A stretch of 64,000 nt of DNA from Prorocentrum cordatum. Taxonomy: Eukaryota > Sar > Dinophyceae > Prorocentrales > Prorocentraceae. Location of the stretch: the NCBI GenBank assembly GCA_963575745.1, contig CAUYUJ010016283.1, forward strand, positions 339,234 through 403,233, in the 5' to 3' direction. The notes beneath the pieces were generated by a model, which did no database searches, was not told the DNA's origin, and was given only the letters and a program-made list of their open reading frames with translations. Both the position numbers and the translations under genes were made by a program. Below are positions 41,536 to 52,569 of this stretch, piece by piece. The number at the start of each line of letters is the position of its first letter. Position 1 is the stretch's first letter.

Positions 41536-41744
41536 GGCTGTGGGTGTAAGTGAGCGCGGGCGGAGGCGCGGGCGCCGGCGCGGGCACCAGCGCGGGGGTG
41601 GGCGAGGGCACCTGTCCCCCGACGCTGGCACTTTATCGCCATCAAGCGCGAGCCAGACTCCCAATGCACGGGGAGAACGCTGGCAGGTCGTGCGCACGCC
41701 GGAGAACGTGCGATACGATCATGAGCAGTCCAAAACAAACGTTG

Positions 41745-42560
41745 ATCGGGAATTGGGGGTGAGATCCAAGTGAAACGGAAACCCCCCACCAGGAAATCGG
41801 TGTCGTGCTCGTGTCGTGCGCGCGGGCGAGGCGAAGCTGCGTGGGCGGGCAAGCGGCAAGCTGCGTGGGCGGGCAAGCGAAACTGGGCCGAATGATGCTG
41901 TGCCCCCCGGTTGGCCAGCGGTGGACGAGGGGTGACCCGATGGTGTCCACATGGTGTCCCGATGATGTCCACATGGTGCCTCGATGGTGCCCCGATGGTG
42001 TCCCGATGGTGCCCTGATGGTTTTCCCGATGGTGAGATCGATAGGTAAACAGATAGTGAAATCGATGGATAGTGAAACCGATCGATAGTGAGATCGATGG
42101 ATAGATAGTGGGATCGCTTGTGAGATGGACAGTGAGACCGATTGATAGTGTGACTGATAGATTGGTAGTAACCGATGGTGAGATACATCGTGAGATCAAT
42201 GAACAGATTTTCACTGCGGTGTCCAGATGGTGACCCGATGGTGTCCCAATGGTGTCCACATGGTGCCCCGATGGTGTCCTTATGGTATCCCGACGGTGCC
42301 CTGATGGTGTCCCAAGAGTGTCATTCATTTGCCCACGGAGTGTCTTCAGGTGCTCCTCCCGATGGTGTTTCGATGGTGTCCCGATGGTGTCCCGATGTTG
42401 CCACATGGTGCCCCGATGGTGTCCATATGGTATCCCGACGGTGCCCTGATGGTGTCCCAAGAGTGTCATTCACTTTCCCACACAGTGTCTTCCGGTGCTC
42501 CTCCCGATGGTGTTTCGATGGTGTCCCGATGGTGTCCCAGTGGTGCCCCAAACGCCATGC
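41745..42560 (+). repeat. Left arm of the 41.7-44.6 kb inverted structure
   Basis: In order: a unique block with GGCGAGGCGAAGCTGCGTGG and GCGGGCAAGC (41757-41890); GATGGTGTCCCGATGGTG steps (41935-42025); GATAGTGAGATCGATGG steps (42025-42190); then more GATGGTGTCCC steps (42190-42550). Within the last, a 147-bp stretch with CAAGAGTGTCATTCA is duplicated (about 42310 and 42460). Confidence 0.85.
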
Positions 42561-42760
42561 ATCGTTACCATCACAATCGCCATCATGCATCGTCCCCAGC
42601 ATCGTCATCATGCATCGTCACCAGCTCGCGAGCGCATCACCAGCATCGACACCATCACAGTCATCGTAGTTGTCGTCAGTTGGTCTGCCCCCCACATAAT
42701 CCCCTTACTTATACGACCACCCTTCGGGTGATAAGGAGGTTCGGGGGGGGGGAACCAACG
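42561..42760. other. Spacer of the inverted structure
   Basis: CATGCATCGTCACCATC-like steps, then TATACGACCACCCTTCGGGT (42714-42733). The latter is the reverse complement, with mismatch, of a block at about 44600-44620. Confidence 0.6.
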
Positions 42761-42764
42761 TCTC

Positions 42765-43012
42765 ACTCGATCGGTCTCACTATCGATCTCATTATCGATC
42801 TCACTATCGGACTCGCTCGATCGATCTCACTCGATCGATCTCAAAATCGATCTCACTCGATCTATTTCATTCGATCGATCTCACGATCGATCTGACTATC
42901 GATCTCACAATCGATCTCACTATCGATCTCACCATCGATTTCACAATCGATCTCACATTCGGTCTCACTATCGATCTCACTATCGATATCACAATCGATC
43001 TCACAATCAACG
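42765..43012 (-). repeat. ATCGATCTCACT tandem array
   Basis: About 20 steps of CACTATCGATCTCACAATCG. They are the reverse complement of the GATAGTGAGATCGATGG steps in the left arm. Confidence 0.9.
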
Positions 43013-43052
43013 TCATCAACATCATCAACATCATCGTCATCAACGTCATCAG

Positions 43053-43087
<35 letters not shown>

Positions 43088-43293
43088 ACATCATCATCAT
43101 CAGCATCATCGTCATCATCATAATCATCATCTTCATCATCATCATCAGGGGGGCACCATCATCATCACTTCATCACCATCATCATCAACATCAGCATCAC
43201 CATCATCATCGGGACATCATCATCGTCACCATCATCAGCATCAACATCATCATCGGCACACCATCATCCTCATCAATACCATCGGAACACCAC

Positions 43294-43350
<57 letters not shown>

Positions 43351-43924
43351 CCCATCATCATCATGACCAACATCGTCATCAACATCATCATCGGGACACC
43401 ATCATCATCAGCAACATCATCATCATCATCATCATCGTCAACATCATCATCACCATCCTCATCGGGACACCATCATCATCGTCGCCATCACCATCATCGG
43501 GACACCATCATCATCATCAACATCATCATCATCATCAACATCACCATCATCGGGCCACCATCATCATCAACATCAACATCATCATCAACATCATCATCAT
43601 CATCATCAACATCAGCATCATCATTGTCGGGCCACGATCATCAAAATTACCATCACCATCATCAACAGCATCATCATAACCTCATCATCACCATCATCAT
43701 CGGGACACCATCATCATCATGATCATCAGCATCATCATCTTCATGATCATCATCAGCATAATCATCTCACCATCCCATCATCATCAACATCATCACCATC
43801 ATCAACACCATCATCATCATCATCATCATCATCGGGACACCATCATCATCAGCAACGTCAGCATCATCAACATCATCATCATCGGGACACCATCATCACC
43901 ACCATGGCCATCATCATCATCATC

Positions 43925-43984
<60 letters not shown>

Positions 43985-44111
43985 GTCAACATCATTATCA
44001 TCGGGACACCATCATCATCACCACCATCACCATCATCATCATCATCAGCATCATCATCAACATCATCGACATCATCATCAACAACATCATCATCATCATC
44101 ATCCCTATCAC

Positions 44112-44143
<32 letters not shown>

Positions 44144-44147
44144 CCAC

Positions 44148-44185
<38 letters not shown>

Positions 44186-44212
44186 CCATCATCATCACCA
44201 TCACCATCATCA

Positions 44213-44297
<85 letters not shown>

Positions 44298-44303
44298 GGG
44301 ACA
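43013..44303 (-). repeat. CAT array with spaced CGGGACACC, right arm
   Basis: Long CATCATCAT runs are punctuated by CATCGGGACACCATC about every 40-150 bp. That motif is the reverse complement of GATGGTGTCCCGATG in the left arm. The last 180 bp are an almost pure CAT run. Confidence 0.95.
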
Positions 44304-44475
44304 CCGACGGGACACCAGCGGGACACCGGCAGGACACCGCGAGGCACCGGCCCCCGGAAAGAAAACATTTGGTCCGGCCGCGCCTCAGCCGGAGGCGGGA
44401 CACTGGCGGGACACCGCCCGGCACCGGCCCCCGGAGAGGAATCATGTGGTCCGGCCGCGCCTCAGCCGGAGAAGA
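44304..44475. repeat. 77-bp tandem duplication
   Basis: CACCGGCCCCCGGA at 44345 and 44422, and GGTCCGGCCGCGCCTCAGCC at 44371 and 44448, give a constant 77-bp offset. Confidence 0.95.
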
Positions 44476-44650
44476 CTTTCTTCTCGCCCGCCCACGCAGC
44501 TTCGCCTCGCCCGCACGCACGGCACGCACGAACACGAAACCGAAACCGATTTCCAGGTAGGAGGGCTCTCCGATCCACTTCGATCTCACCCCCTCACCTC
44601 CGATCACCCGAAAGGTGGTCGTATAGGAAAAGAACCATATTTTGATCTGA
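44476..44650 (-). repeat. Outer flank of the right arm
   Basis: CGCCCACGCAGCTTCGCCTC and CCGATTTCCAGG (44485-44560) are the reverse complement of 41757-41890. GATCACCCGAAAGGTGGTCG (about 44602) pairs with the block at 42714. Confidence 0.85.
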
Positions 44651-45870
44651 CGGGCAGAAAATTTATATGCTCCCATGCAAACCGGGCGAACGTTGATACG
44701 TGAAGCCTGAAGAATCGTCCAACGCGTGGTCGAGGAGGGGGAGGGGCGATTCTGGCTCTGCCATGTTACTCATGCACTGCGCCTGGGCGGGTCCTGAAAA
44801 GGGGGCAGAGCTAGTGATTATCACGACCTCCCTACCCTACCACCCCTGCCTGGGCAGACGGTCCAGTCGCGGGCTTGGGGGAAACATTTTCGGGAAGGGG
44901 GATGCGCGGGAGTTGGTGATAGTCGGTCCCCGCCCCCTTTAGCGAAGCCTTGGCCGTTGCCCATCCGCCAGACCTCGGGATCCGTGTAAATTGCGGGTCG
45001 AAACGGGCCTTGGAGAATCGGTGGACGGGGCAGAGCGGATGATCACGGTCTGGACCGTCTCCCTGCCGTCGCGGTAGGGGAGGGGAGGCAGGAGGAGAGG
45101 GGGCGGGGGAGATCGTGATGGCCCGCCCTGTCCTTTCAGCGGAGACACTCCATATCCAAGACTTGCCCGTCGGCCAGACCCATGCAGGGCCGCGTCGCGA
45201 TGCCGCGACACCGCGGCACCACAACATCTTTGAACGGATTTAGCCCCCTCCGCCTTCGCCCCAGCGATGCGACGCCGCGGTCCGGTGCAATTTTTCACAC
45301 ACAGCGTATTTTTCAGGCGCTCAATCATTAGTGCAGTTCGGCACTTGCGAGTACTACTTTGAAATGCCCGACGATAGCAACAATAGCTACACAGTGCGCG
45401 AGCGGATGTTGCATATGAGAAAATATAGGATGGAGAATTTAGTATGACTACCACACAACTGTTGCTTAAAAATGCTGTCAACGAGTGTGTTTGGAATGTT
45501 TAGTAGGTTCACTCACGCCCTATGGAACTTCCTGTCGACTTGGCGACTCACAAACACTGGGTTGGCGATTCGATATCAATAAAATTATGGTATCCTGTCA
45601 GTCCGCCTTCATCTCAAAAAGCGCCAGCTAGCTGTAATGGTGGCCTCAACAATAAAAAAGAAGAGATGGACGCGTGGAACAGAATACATGGAATTCTCGG
45701 AGCGGACAAGGAAGATAGCCAAGGGGGCCCGGGAATCCGCTGCAGGTGGCTGGGTTTCCGGGCGCCTCCCGGCGCCGGAGGCGCTCCCGGCGCCAGAGAC
45801 GCCCGTACATCGACGAATGCGTCCATTGGTGGGTCATCCATTCCCAATCCCCCTCCCCTTCGCTGGACCC
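44651..45870. other. Unique sequence, no confident gene
   Basis: Several GGCAGGAGG and CCTACCACCC patches at 44840-45120 are weakly inverted to each other. An AT-richer stretch lies at 45280-45500. No gene assigned. Confidence 0.45.
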
Positions 45871-45874
45871 GAAA

Positions 45875-46055
45875 GATCTTAGGTCATGACTCGGATCTGC
45901 GGCGGACGTTCGGAGCGACTCGGGGACCCCTAGAACGCTCCAGGCGAGGCGCACCCGCTGGAAAACATCCTAAGGCTGGAGAACCACCGAGAATCAGCGC
46001 GAAAACGCCACGGCACCTCGAACCCTCGACCCCCTCTCGTCCGACCCGAAATCCC
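45875..46055 (+). repeat. Dispersed family B, copy 2
   Basis: GCGGACGTTCGGAGCGACTC, CCTAGAACGCTCCAGGCGAG, GCTGGAAAACATCCTAAGGC, GGAGAACCACCGAGAATC, GCGAAAACGCC and CTCTCGTCCGACCCGAAATC in that order. With copy 4 it defines the longest extent of the family, about 180 bp. Confidence 0.7.
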
Positions 46056-46730
46056 CGCCTATGGTAAGACCACGGACAATACGCGTGCCGTGAGATGGAG
46101 GATCAGTCTGCACCAAATCGGGCGTCATCATGTTGAATCGGAAAGAAAATCTGATCGGGCCGATTTGCAACGGCACGGATCGAAATCGAACTGGACCGAC
46201 AGCGCCAAAATACACAACAGCGTCAAAGCGAACATCGGGTCGCGACTAAGCGTCAAATATCGGAATCGAATCGGCCCGACCTGGGCGACATCAGTGCTCC
46301 GAGTTGTTCATTGAGCGTGGAGGGGGGGCGATCTCGTGGGGGTGTACGAAGAAGCTGGAGAAATGGAAGTTGGAAAGTCTGCAAAAGTGGAGGTGGCCAG
46401 AGTTGGAAAACTGGCAGGGGCTGAATCAAGTCCGAAAAAGTTGGGGTGAGGTCGCTGGGACTGGAACAACTGAAAGATACTGGCCAGGGCTGGAAAGAGC
46501 GGAAGGGCTGGCCCCAGCCACTTTTCCCAGCTTCCCTGCAGGGATGGGCCACCTCTCGCGGGGCCCAGAGGGGGTTGGATCGCTCGAGAAGGTAGGCTCG
46601 GTGGGAGCGGAGGGGTGGGAGAGGGCCCAACGGGCCGTTCTGCGGGGTGACTCATGCTGGGGTGCGAAAGGGCCAGGAGACAGCCTCCAGACCCGAAAAG
46701 GTCCACAAACTGGACGTCGCGACTTCTCCC
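46056..46730. other. Unique sequence, no gene seen
   Basis: Between 46085 and 46300 there are several AATCGGA and GGCCCGAC steps related to 26637-26690. Between 46330 and 46520 a GTTGGAAA / CTGGAAAGAGC degenerate tandem is visible. Confidence 0.45.
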
Positions 46731-46885
46731 GACTTTCCTGCGTGTTCGGTCTTCGTTTTGAGTTCGCAGCGCTGCGCCCCATATCCTCCTCCTCCTCCTC
46801 CTCCTCCTCCTCCTCCTCCTCCTCCTCCTCCTACTCCTCCTCCTCCTCCTCCCCACCTCCCTCCTCCTGTACCTCATCCTCCTTT
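46731..46885 (-). repeat. Family D block, inverted, with TCC run
   Basis: GTCTTCGTTTTGAGTTCGCA with GCGCTGCGCCCC (46748-46780) leads into a TCC run (46783-46860). On the minus strand this is the family D order: GGA run, GGCGCAGCGCTGCG, AACTCAAAACGAAGACC. Confidence 0.65.
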
Positions 46886-46984
46886 TGATCCCAATGTAGT
46901 TGTGTGCTAGGTCTCGTTGTATATCCGCAGAACCGCGCTCAACTGAGCTCTTGCCCCTCCTCTCCGACCCTCGTCCTACTCACC

Positions 46985-47107
46985 CGTGTTATCAGCATCA
47001 CCCTCGTCGTCGTCATCGGCGTCAGCACAATCATATTAATCATCAGCATCGTCATCATCATCATCATCATCACCACCACCATCATCATCATCATCATCAC
47101 CACCACC

Positions 47108-47155
<48 letters not shown>

Positions 47156-47455
47156 GTCATCACCATCATCAGCATCATCATAATCATACTCAGCAGCATA
47201 AGCATCATCACAATCATCTGCATCATCACAATCCTCATAATTCGCATCATCGTCAGCAGCAGCAGCAGAAGCAGCATGATGATCAACACCATCATCAGCA
47301 ACATCAGCACCGTCAACACCATCATCACTCATGGTCATCAACACTCATCATTATCAGCCTCCTCATCTCATCATCAACATCATCATCAGCAGCAGTATCA
47401 GCATCATCATCAGCATCATCATCATCAGCAGCTGCAGCATCGTCATCAGCTTCAA
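46985..47455. repeat. CAT/CAC/CAG trinucleotide array
   Basis: CATCATCACCACCACC and CATCAGCAGCAGC steps abutting the inverted S90 array. Confidence 0.95.
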
Positions 47456-48135
47456 CACAGTTTCGCCATACCCCTCACACGTTTTGCTGCCCCATTGGGA
47501 GCTCCATCGAATGCTCTAGTGGCTCGGTCAAACCCACCTCATTGCGGTGCACCCCTCTCGCGCTTTGCTGCCCCATTGGGAGCTCCGCCGAATGCTCTAG
47601 TGGCTCGGTTAACATGGTGACCCACCACGTTGCGGTGCACTCCTCACACGGCTCGCTGCATCATAGGGAGCTCCACCGAAGGCCACAATGCCTGCATCCG
47701 CATGGTGACCCGCCCAATCGATCCGCGTCCCCCCGGCTACACCGCATGCCCCAGTGGCTGCGTCCGCATGGCGGCACGCCCCCCACACGCTCAGTGGCCC
47801 CATAGAGAGCTCCACCGAATGCTCTACGTGGCTGCATCCGAATGGTGACCCGCCCCATTTCGGCGCACCCCTCGCCCCCCACAGGGAGCTCCACCGAAGG
47901 CCCCGGCGGCAGCGTCCGCAATCTGACCTGCCACGCTCCGGGGCACCCCTCGCCTGTTTCGTAACCCCGCTGGGAGCACCGCCCAGGGCCCCAGTGGCTG
48001 CCCCCGCACGGTGCACCGCCCTGTTTCGGCACCGCGCACACGCTGCGTGGCCCCATGGGGACTTACGCCGAAGGCCTTAGCGGCTGTGTTCGCATGGGGC
48101 TCCGTCCCGTTTTGGCACATTCCTGGAACTTTCAG
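47456..48135 (-). repeat. S90 satellite array, inverted
   Basis: Read on the minus strand the unit order is the same as at 3.94-5.46 kb: GGGGCCTTCGGTGGAGCTCC, TATGGGGC, CGTGTGAGGGGTGC, CCGAAATGGG. Seven or eight units, about 80-95 bp each. Confidence 0.9.
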
Positions 48136-48834
48136 CGTGGTTGACGCTTTGGGCAAAGCGTTCAGGTGCACCACAGGCCCCTCACAATACTCTTGTGCAT
48201 TGAGCGGCCCTGCTCATGGACGCCTCGTTTTATGAAAGGTTCTTCGCCAGGCTGATTTTGCGTCGCCTGGATCTGAGGGGGTGGCGAATCAAGTCGATAT
48301 CGGATCGAAGTGGGCGCCAGGTGATGGGCAGCATGCGACCCTTGGCGGCTCGAGCGTGGACGAGTCCGGCGGCCCGCGCGTACAATCGCCGCGGCCTCCA
48401 GGCGCCAGGCCTTCTCCGCGGCGTCGTACACGAAGGTGGAGCCGTCCCTGCGTCACGGACGGGGGGGGGGGGGGACGATCCCAAATCTCCGACGATGCGA
48501 GCTTTCAACCCTTGCGTTCTATATCGGGTTCGGCCTCTGGTGCCCGCTTTCGGGCCTGGGGCCGTCAAACAGGTTCCAGGGCGAAAACGAACCCAGGGGA
48601 ACGGGTCGGAACCTCTGGGGCCGCGCAAAGAAACAAAAACATTTCGTCGGATGTCTGAGGGGGGAGAGGTGGCCTAGAGCCGAAACATTGACCAGGAACC
48701 GGCGATGCATCGCCGATAGATCGGCGACAGGCCCCGAGACGGCGAACCCGCCTGCTCCTGGGCAAGGTAGGGGAGGCCCAGGCCCCGACTGGCGACGAAT
48801 TGGTGATTGGAGGTCCCCCGCGCATGCCAGCGAT
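48136..48834. other. Unique sequence, no confident gene
   Basis: A minus-strand stretch near 48435-48370 (FVYDAAEKAWRLEAAAIVRA) looks protein-like but is short. A GATGCATCGCCGATAGATCG motif at 48703-48725 resembles half of family C. Confidence 0.4.
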
Positions 48835-48965
48835 CCTCGCCGTCTGGTTTCCGGGTGATGACTCGAGTCTCTGGCGGCCGTTCGGAGCGATCTGGGCACC
48901 CCCGAACGCCTCTCGGCGAGGCGCAGCTCCTGTATAACCACCGGTAACCGACGAAAATGTCTGAG
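48835..48965 (+). repeat. Dispersed family B, copy 3
   Basis: GGCGGCCGTTCGGAGCGATC, GGGCACCCCCGAACGCCTCT, CGGCGAGGCGCAGCTCCTG, then CAACCACCGGTAACCGACG-like sequence. Confidence 0.7.
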
Positions 48966-49624
48966 AAATCAAACCTCGATCTGTCCCGAGGAAGGTCGAT
49001 GGGCGATTGAGGCTGGACATGTGTCTCCCCCTAGGCTAGTCGCCCACCTGTCGGTGCCCCTGACTGGGGAGGGGGGGGGCCGCGACGAAGCCCGAGCGAG
49101 CAACGCACGAGACTTGTCGGGGCGGACGAGCGCTCGCACAATGCGCTCTCTCGGAACCCGTGTCAATTCACGCACGCGCGCGTCTTTGCTTCGCTCCTGG
49201 AAGCAGGAGCCCTTGCTGCGTGACGACTGGGTCCACGACGGCCCAGTGCAGGCCACGGGCCCCACTGATCGGACCATGTTCGGTGACGCCGGCGCCCTAG
49301 GCCTTCGACTACTTCCCCGGGCCCGAATTTGTCATACACATGTTTTGGGCCATCACCAGGTCGAAGGAACGGCCTCCAGGGGCCGAGATAATGAGAAACA
49401 ACTCCCCCCACGATTGTTTTAGCGTCGCCAAGATCTGAGTGCTACGATCGATGAAAAGCAAGGCCGACGCATATCTTGGGTCGGACCAAGGGGTTCGCGA
49501 CTCAGCTCACCTAGCTAGTTTCCCCGGCGCCTCGGAGCAAGAGGCGCCCAGGCATTGAGAAAAGCGAGTAGCGGCAGGGCCGAAACCCAATACCCACCCT
49601 CCATCCAATCAGAATGATCCTCCT
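48966..49624. other. Unique sequence, no gene seen
   Basis: Mixed composition with short open frames only. No repeat family recognised. Confidence 0.45.
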
Positions 49625-49810
49625 CGCCGGCAATGGGGGTCACAGAACTTGGCCTCCGGCGGCCGTTCGAGACGACTCGGGCACTCCCGAAACGCTCTCG
49701 GCTGTTAGAGAGCATCGCGAGACTGGAGAACTGCCGAGATCCCGCGAAAACGCAGGAAAACCTCTAACCATCAACTCCCTTTCGTCCGATCCGAGAATCT
49801 CCAAGAAGAT
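49625..49810 (+). repeat. Dispersed family B, copy 4
   Basis: GGCGGCCGTTCGAGACGACT, GGGCACTCCCGAAACGCTCT, GAGAGCATCGCGAGACTGGA, GAACTGCCGAGATCCCGCGA, then CTTTCGTCCGATCCGAGAAT. Colinear with copy 2. Confidence 0.7.
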
Positions 49811-50765
49811 ACAAAAAAACGTTCGAATGTCCGCGCAGGTCCAGAAAAATCGCGCGACCCTCTGGAATGTCAAAAATGTTCATGCGATTCTGCGTCTTCC
49901 TCGACCTCCGGGAGAGGCAACTGCGATTCGCTGCCCCTGGCGCTAGCCGGGGCTACGCGAGCCCCCGGGCCCCCGCGCCGGCCGGCCGGGCGGCGCCGCC
50001 AGCCTCGTGCGGTGCACCCTGCGCCGTGGCGCGGGGGCCTCGCGGGGGCTGCGGCCGGGCACAGCTCGGGGAACCGTGCTCCTGGTGACAGGTTCGCGTC
50101 GTGACGGCCCGACACAAGGGCACACCCTCCCTGCCTCCACCCTCAAGCGGCTCAGCGTCGAGTCAGGCTCGTGACTCACAGGCGCAGGGCAGGCTCGTGT
50201 CGTGACGACCCCAGCGTTGGTGAGACCATCATATCGACAATTTGACAGGGGTGTCAGACCCCCGACCGAAGCCGAAGACCAACAAAAACAAACAAACCAG
50301 CCGAGCCGACAGCGACACCGGCCCGAATCGGGCGAGCACAGCTGAAAACGATGCAGCGACGCAGCAACGATGCAACAATCGACCGAACCGAACCGACCGA
50401 ACCTAACTGCCTGCGACGACAGGGGCAAATAACCCAAGGAGAGACAATACATGCATCCATGGGCGCCGATGGCTCACGTACTCGGCGAGGCTCCGAGGCG
50501 AGTGCGTGCAATTCCCGCCCCTGGGCGACTCGCCCCCACCTTCGCCTCGTCACCCCCCGACGATGCTGCCCCCCCTAGCGACGCCAGGCGAACGGCCTCT
50601 GCGGCGCCGGCACCGCCTTCCGCCCGCACCGCCGAAGGGCAGGCGGTCTGCGGCTCCCCTGGCGGGGCGGGGCCTCGCGAGCGACGCCGACGCGCCGTCC
50701 GACCTCCTCCTGTTCCTCCTCCTGTCCCCCCTCGTGCTCAACATCCTATAATTTCCTTGTCCTTT
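49811..50765. other. Unique sequence, no confident gene
   Basis: GC-rich at 49930-50090 and 50500-50740; lower-GC in between, with ACCGAACCGAACCGACC at 50379. No recognised gene. Confidence 0.4.
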
Positions 50766-51195
50766 TCTTCCTCCCCTTCCCCCTCCTCCTCCTCCTCTTC
50801 CTCCTCCTCGTCCTCCTCCTCCTCCTCCTCATCCAGATGCTCCTCCTCCACCTCCATCCTTTCCTCTGAAAAGCAACTCTGCCCTGTCGCAACCCCAAAC
50901 GTGTCCGTCGGCCGGGCGGGGCGTTCCGCTCGAAACTTCCTCGATTCTGAAGCTTGAAGTCTGCAAGAATCTCCAGTGGTGCAGGGCTCGTCGTTTTCAA
51001 AATCAAGCTCTCACCCTAGCGCCGCGCGCGCTCGTTTCAAAAGTTTGCACGAATTTATACGATGGAGGGCGGGTCGTTTTCAGAATGGGGTTCTCGCGGT
51101 AACGCTGTGGACATTCGTCGTACATGATTGAATAAGTGTTTCAAGGACGGGGGCTGGCATCGTTTCAGAATGTGGCTCTCGCCTGCGGCCGCGCA
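50766..51195 (+). repeat. Composite E, copy 2
   Basis: A TCC run (50768-50860) is followed by ACGTGTCCGTCGGCCGGGCG (about 50897) and then three to four units of about 80 bp. Their landmarks are GTCGTTTTCAGAATGGGG, TTCTCGCGGTAAC and GTGGCTCTCGCCTGCGGC. Same order as 19.32-20.21 kb. Confidence 0.65.
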
Positions 51196-51198
51196 AAT

Positions 51199-51470
51199 TC
51201 ATTGAAAGCGTTGCAGCAGTATCAGGGATTCGTATGGCTGAGATCCCGGTGATGATGAGCAGGAGCGACTCGGGATTGCCAGGACGAAACAGTCATGTGG
51301 AATCGCGGTGTTGACGTCCGTGGACATGATTTGGCACGATTCAGCACTGTCATAACGCACAAGCCACAAGCCACGTCGATTCGCGGCATGGAAGTCCAAG
51401 CAAGTTGTGTCTCGCCCGAATTCTATCAAACCCAAAATGTCGAGCTGTCGTTTGATTGCCCTTTTTGCTT
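51199..51470 (-). CDS. Possible exon, unknown protein
   Basis: The minus strand reads [40 protein letters not shown] and [20 protein letters not shown] before stopping at 51199. Composition is balanced with no repeat character. Upstream it runs into S90 and GTGGGC repeat, so any true start is lost or in another exon. No domain is recognised. Confidence 0.38.
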
Positions 51471-51499
51471 GCCCTGGCGGGGGCATCTCCCTCCCCCCG

Positions 51500-51620
51500 T
51501 GGAGACACCTCGTGGGGCCCCGAAACGTGTAAGGGATACCCCGAAATCGGCCCAGGGCATCCCGTGGAGACCCCTCATGGGGCCACGAAACGTGTGAGGA
51601 GTGCTCCGAACTTGGGCCGT
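51500..51620 (+). repeat. S90 fragment, one and a half units
   Basis: GGGGCCCCGAAACGTGTAAG and ATGGGGCCACGAAACGTGTG with TGCTCCGAACTTGGGCC match the S90 unit. It abuts the hexamer array. Confidence 0.85.
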
Positions 51621-51865
51621 TGGTGTGGGCGTGGGCGTGGGCTTGTGAACGGGCGTGGGCATGGGCGTGGATGTGGGTGCGGGCGTGGGCGTGGGCGTGG
51701 GCGTGGGCGTGGGCGTGGGCGTGAGCGTGGGCGTGGGCGTGGGCGTCGGCGTGGGCGTGGGCGTGGGCGTCGGTGTGGGGGTGGGTACTGGCCTGCTGCC
51801 CCCCCCCCCCCCTCAGGCGTGGGCGTGGGCGTCGGCGTCGGTGTGGGTGCTGCCCTGCTGCCCTC
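51621..51865 (+). repeat. GTGGGC hexamer array
   Basis: GTGGGCGTGGGCGTGGGC with GTC and GTA interruptions and a C-run at 51800-51812. G-quadruplex potential on plus. Not the dinoflagellate telomere unit. Confidence 0.95.
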
Positions 51866-51898
51866 CCCTCCGGGGACGGGGCACACAAACGCGTTCTC

Positions 51899-52510
51899 GC
51901 CAACAATAACAGCAACAACCACAACAACAACAGCAACAACAACAACAATCATCTTAGGCATTCCGTATACCCCAACCCTCGATACCCGCCCACTTCGTCT
52001 TCGATTGAGGTGCGAGGTAATCTCGAGCGAGAGCGCCGTTACATGGACAAATATCGAACGGGAACCCTTGTCGCCGTGTCTGGGCCTCGACCAACTTGTC
52101 CGAGATACAAGAAAATCCGGAGCGAGAGCGCCGTTCCTGAGTTCGGGGGCCTTCTTGACAAGGATCTTCGGAGTAAACCGTGAAGAAGTTCAAAGCAAGA
52201 GCCCTTGTCGTCGTGGCTGGGCCTCCGCCAACTTGACTGAATTGCGACGAAATCTCGAGCGAGAGCGCCGTTCCTGAGTTCGGGGGCCTCCCTGGACAGG
52301 GAGGGTGTCTCGGGGCAAAATGTGAGGAAGTATCGACCGGGAGACGTTGTCGTCGTAGCTGGACCTCCAAGGGCCCACATTTAGGCTCAAGCCGACGCTC
52401 GAGCGGGAGCCTCGCTTTCAGAGAATATGTAGCCGGCGTCGAAGCGAGAGCGCGCGGAACCGCTTCCAGATATCAGCAAAAATTATTATCTGGAAGTGAG
52501 TATTCAACAA
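51899..52510 (+). repeat. Macrosatellite unit 1 (type II)
   Basis: A CAA run (51899-51955) and a leader with ATACCCCAACCCTCGATACC are followed by S44-like steps in the type II form (GAGCGAGAGCGCCGTTCCTG alternating with GGGAGCCCTTGTCG-like). The unit ends in the type II terminal module: CACATTTAGGCTCAAGCC (52377), GAGAGCGCGCGGAACCGC, then AAAATTATTATCTGGAAGTG. Confidence 0.85.
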
Positions 52511-52525
52511 CATCAACAACAACAT

Positions 52526-52569
<44 letters not shown>

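Noticed and set aside
43013-44303. CRISPR-like regular spacing of GGGACACCATC
   Set aside because: Spacers are CAT microsatellite rather than unique sequences, and the repeat is too short. The genome is eukaryotic.
51621-51865. Telomeric or subtelomeric repeat
   Set aside because: GTGGGC is not the TTTAGGG-type unit known from dinoflagellates, and sequence continues on both sides.
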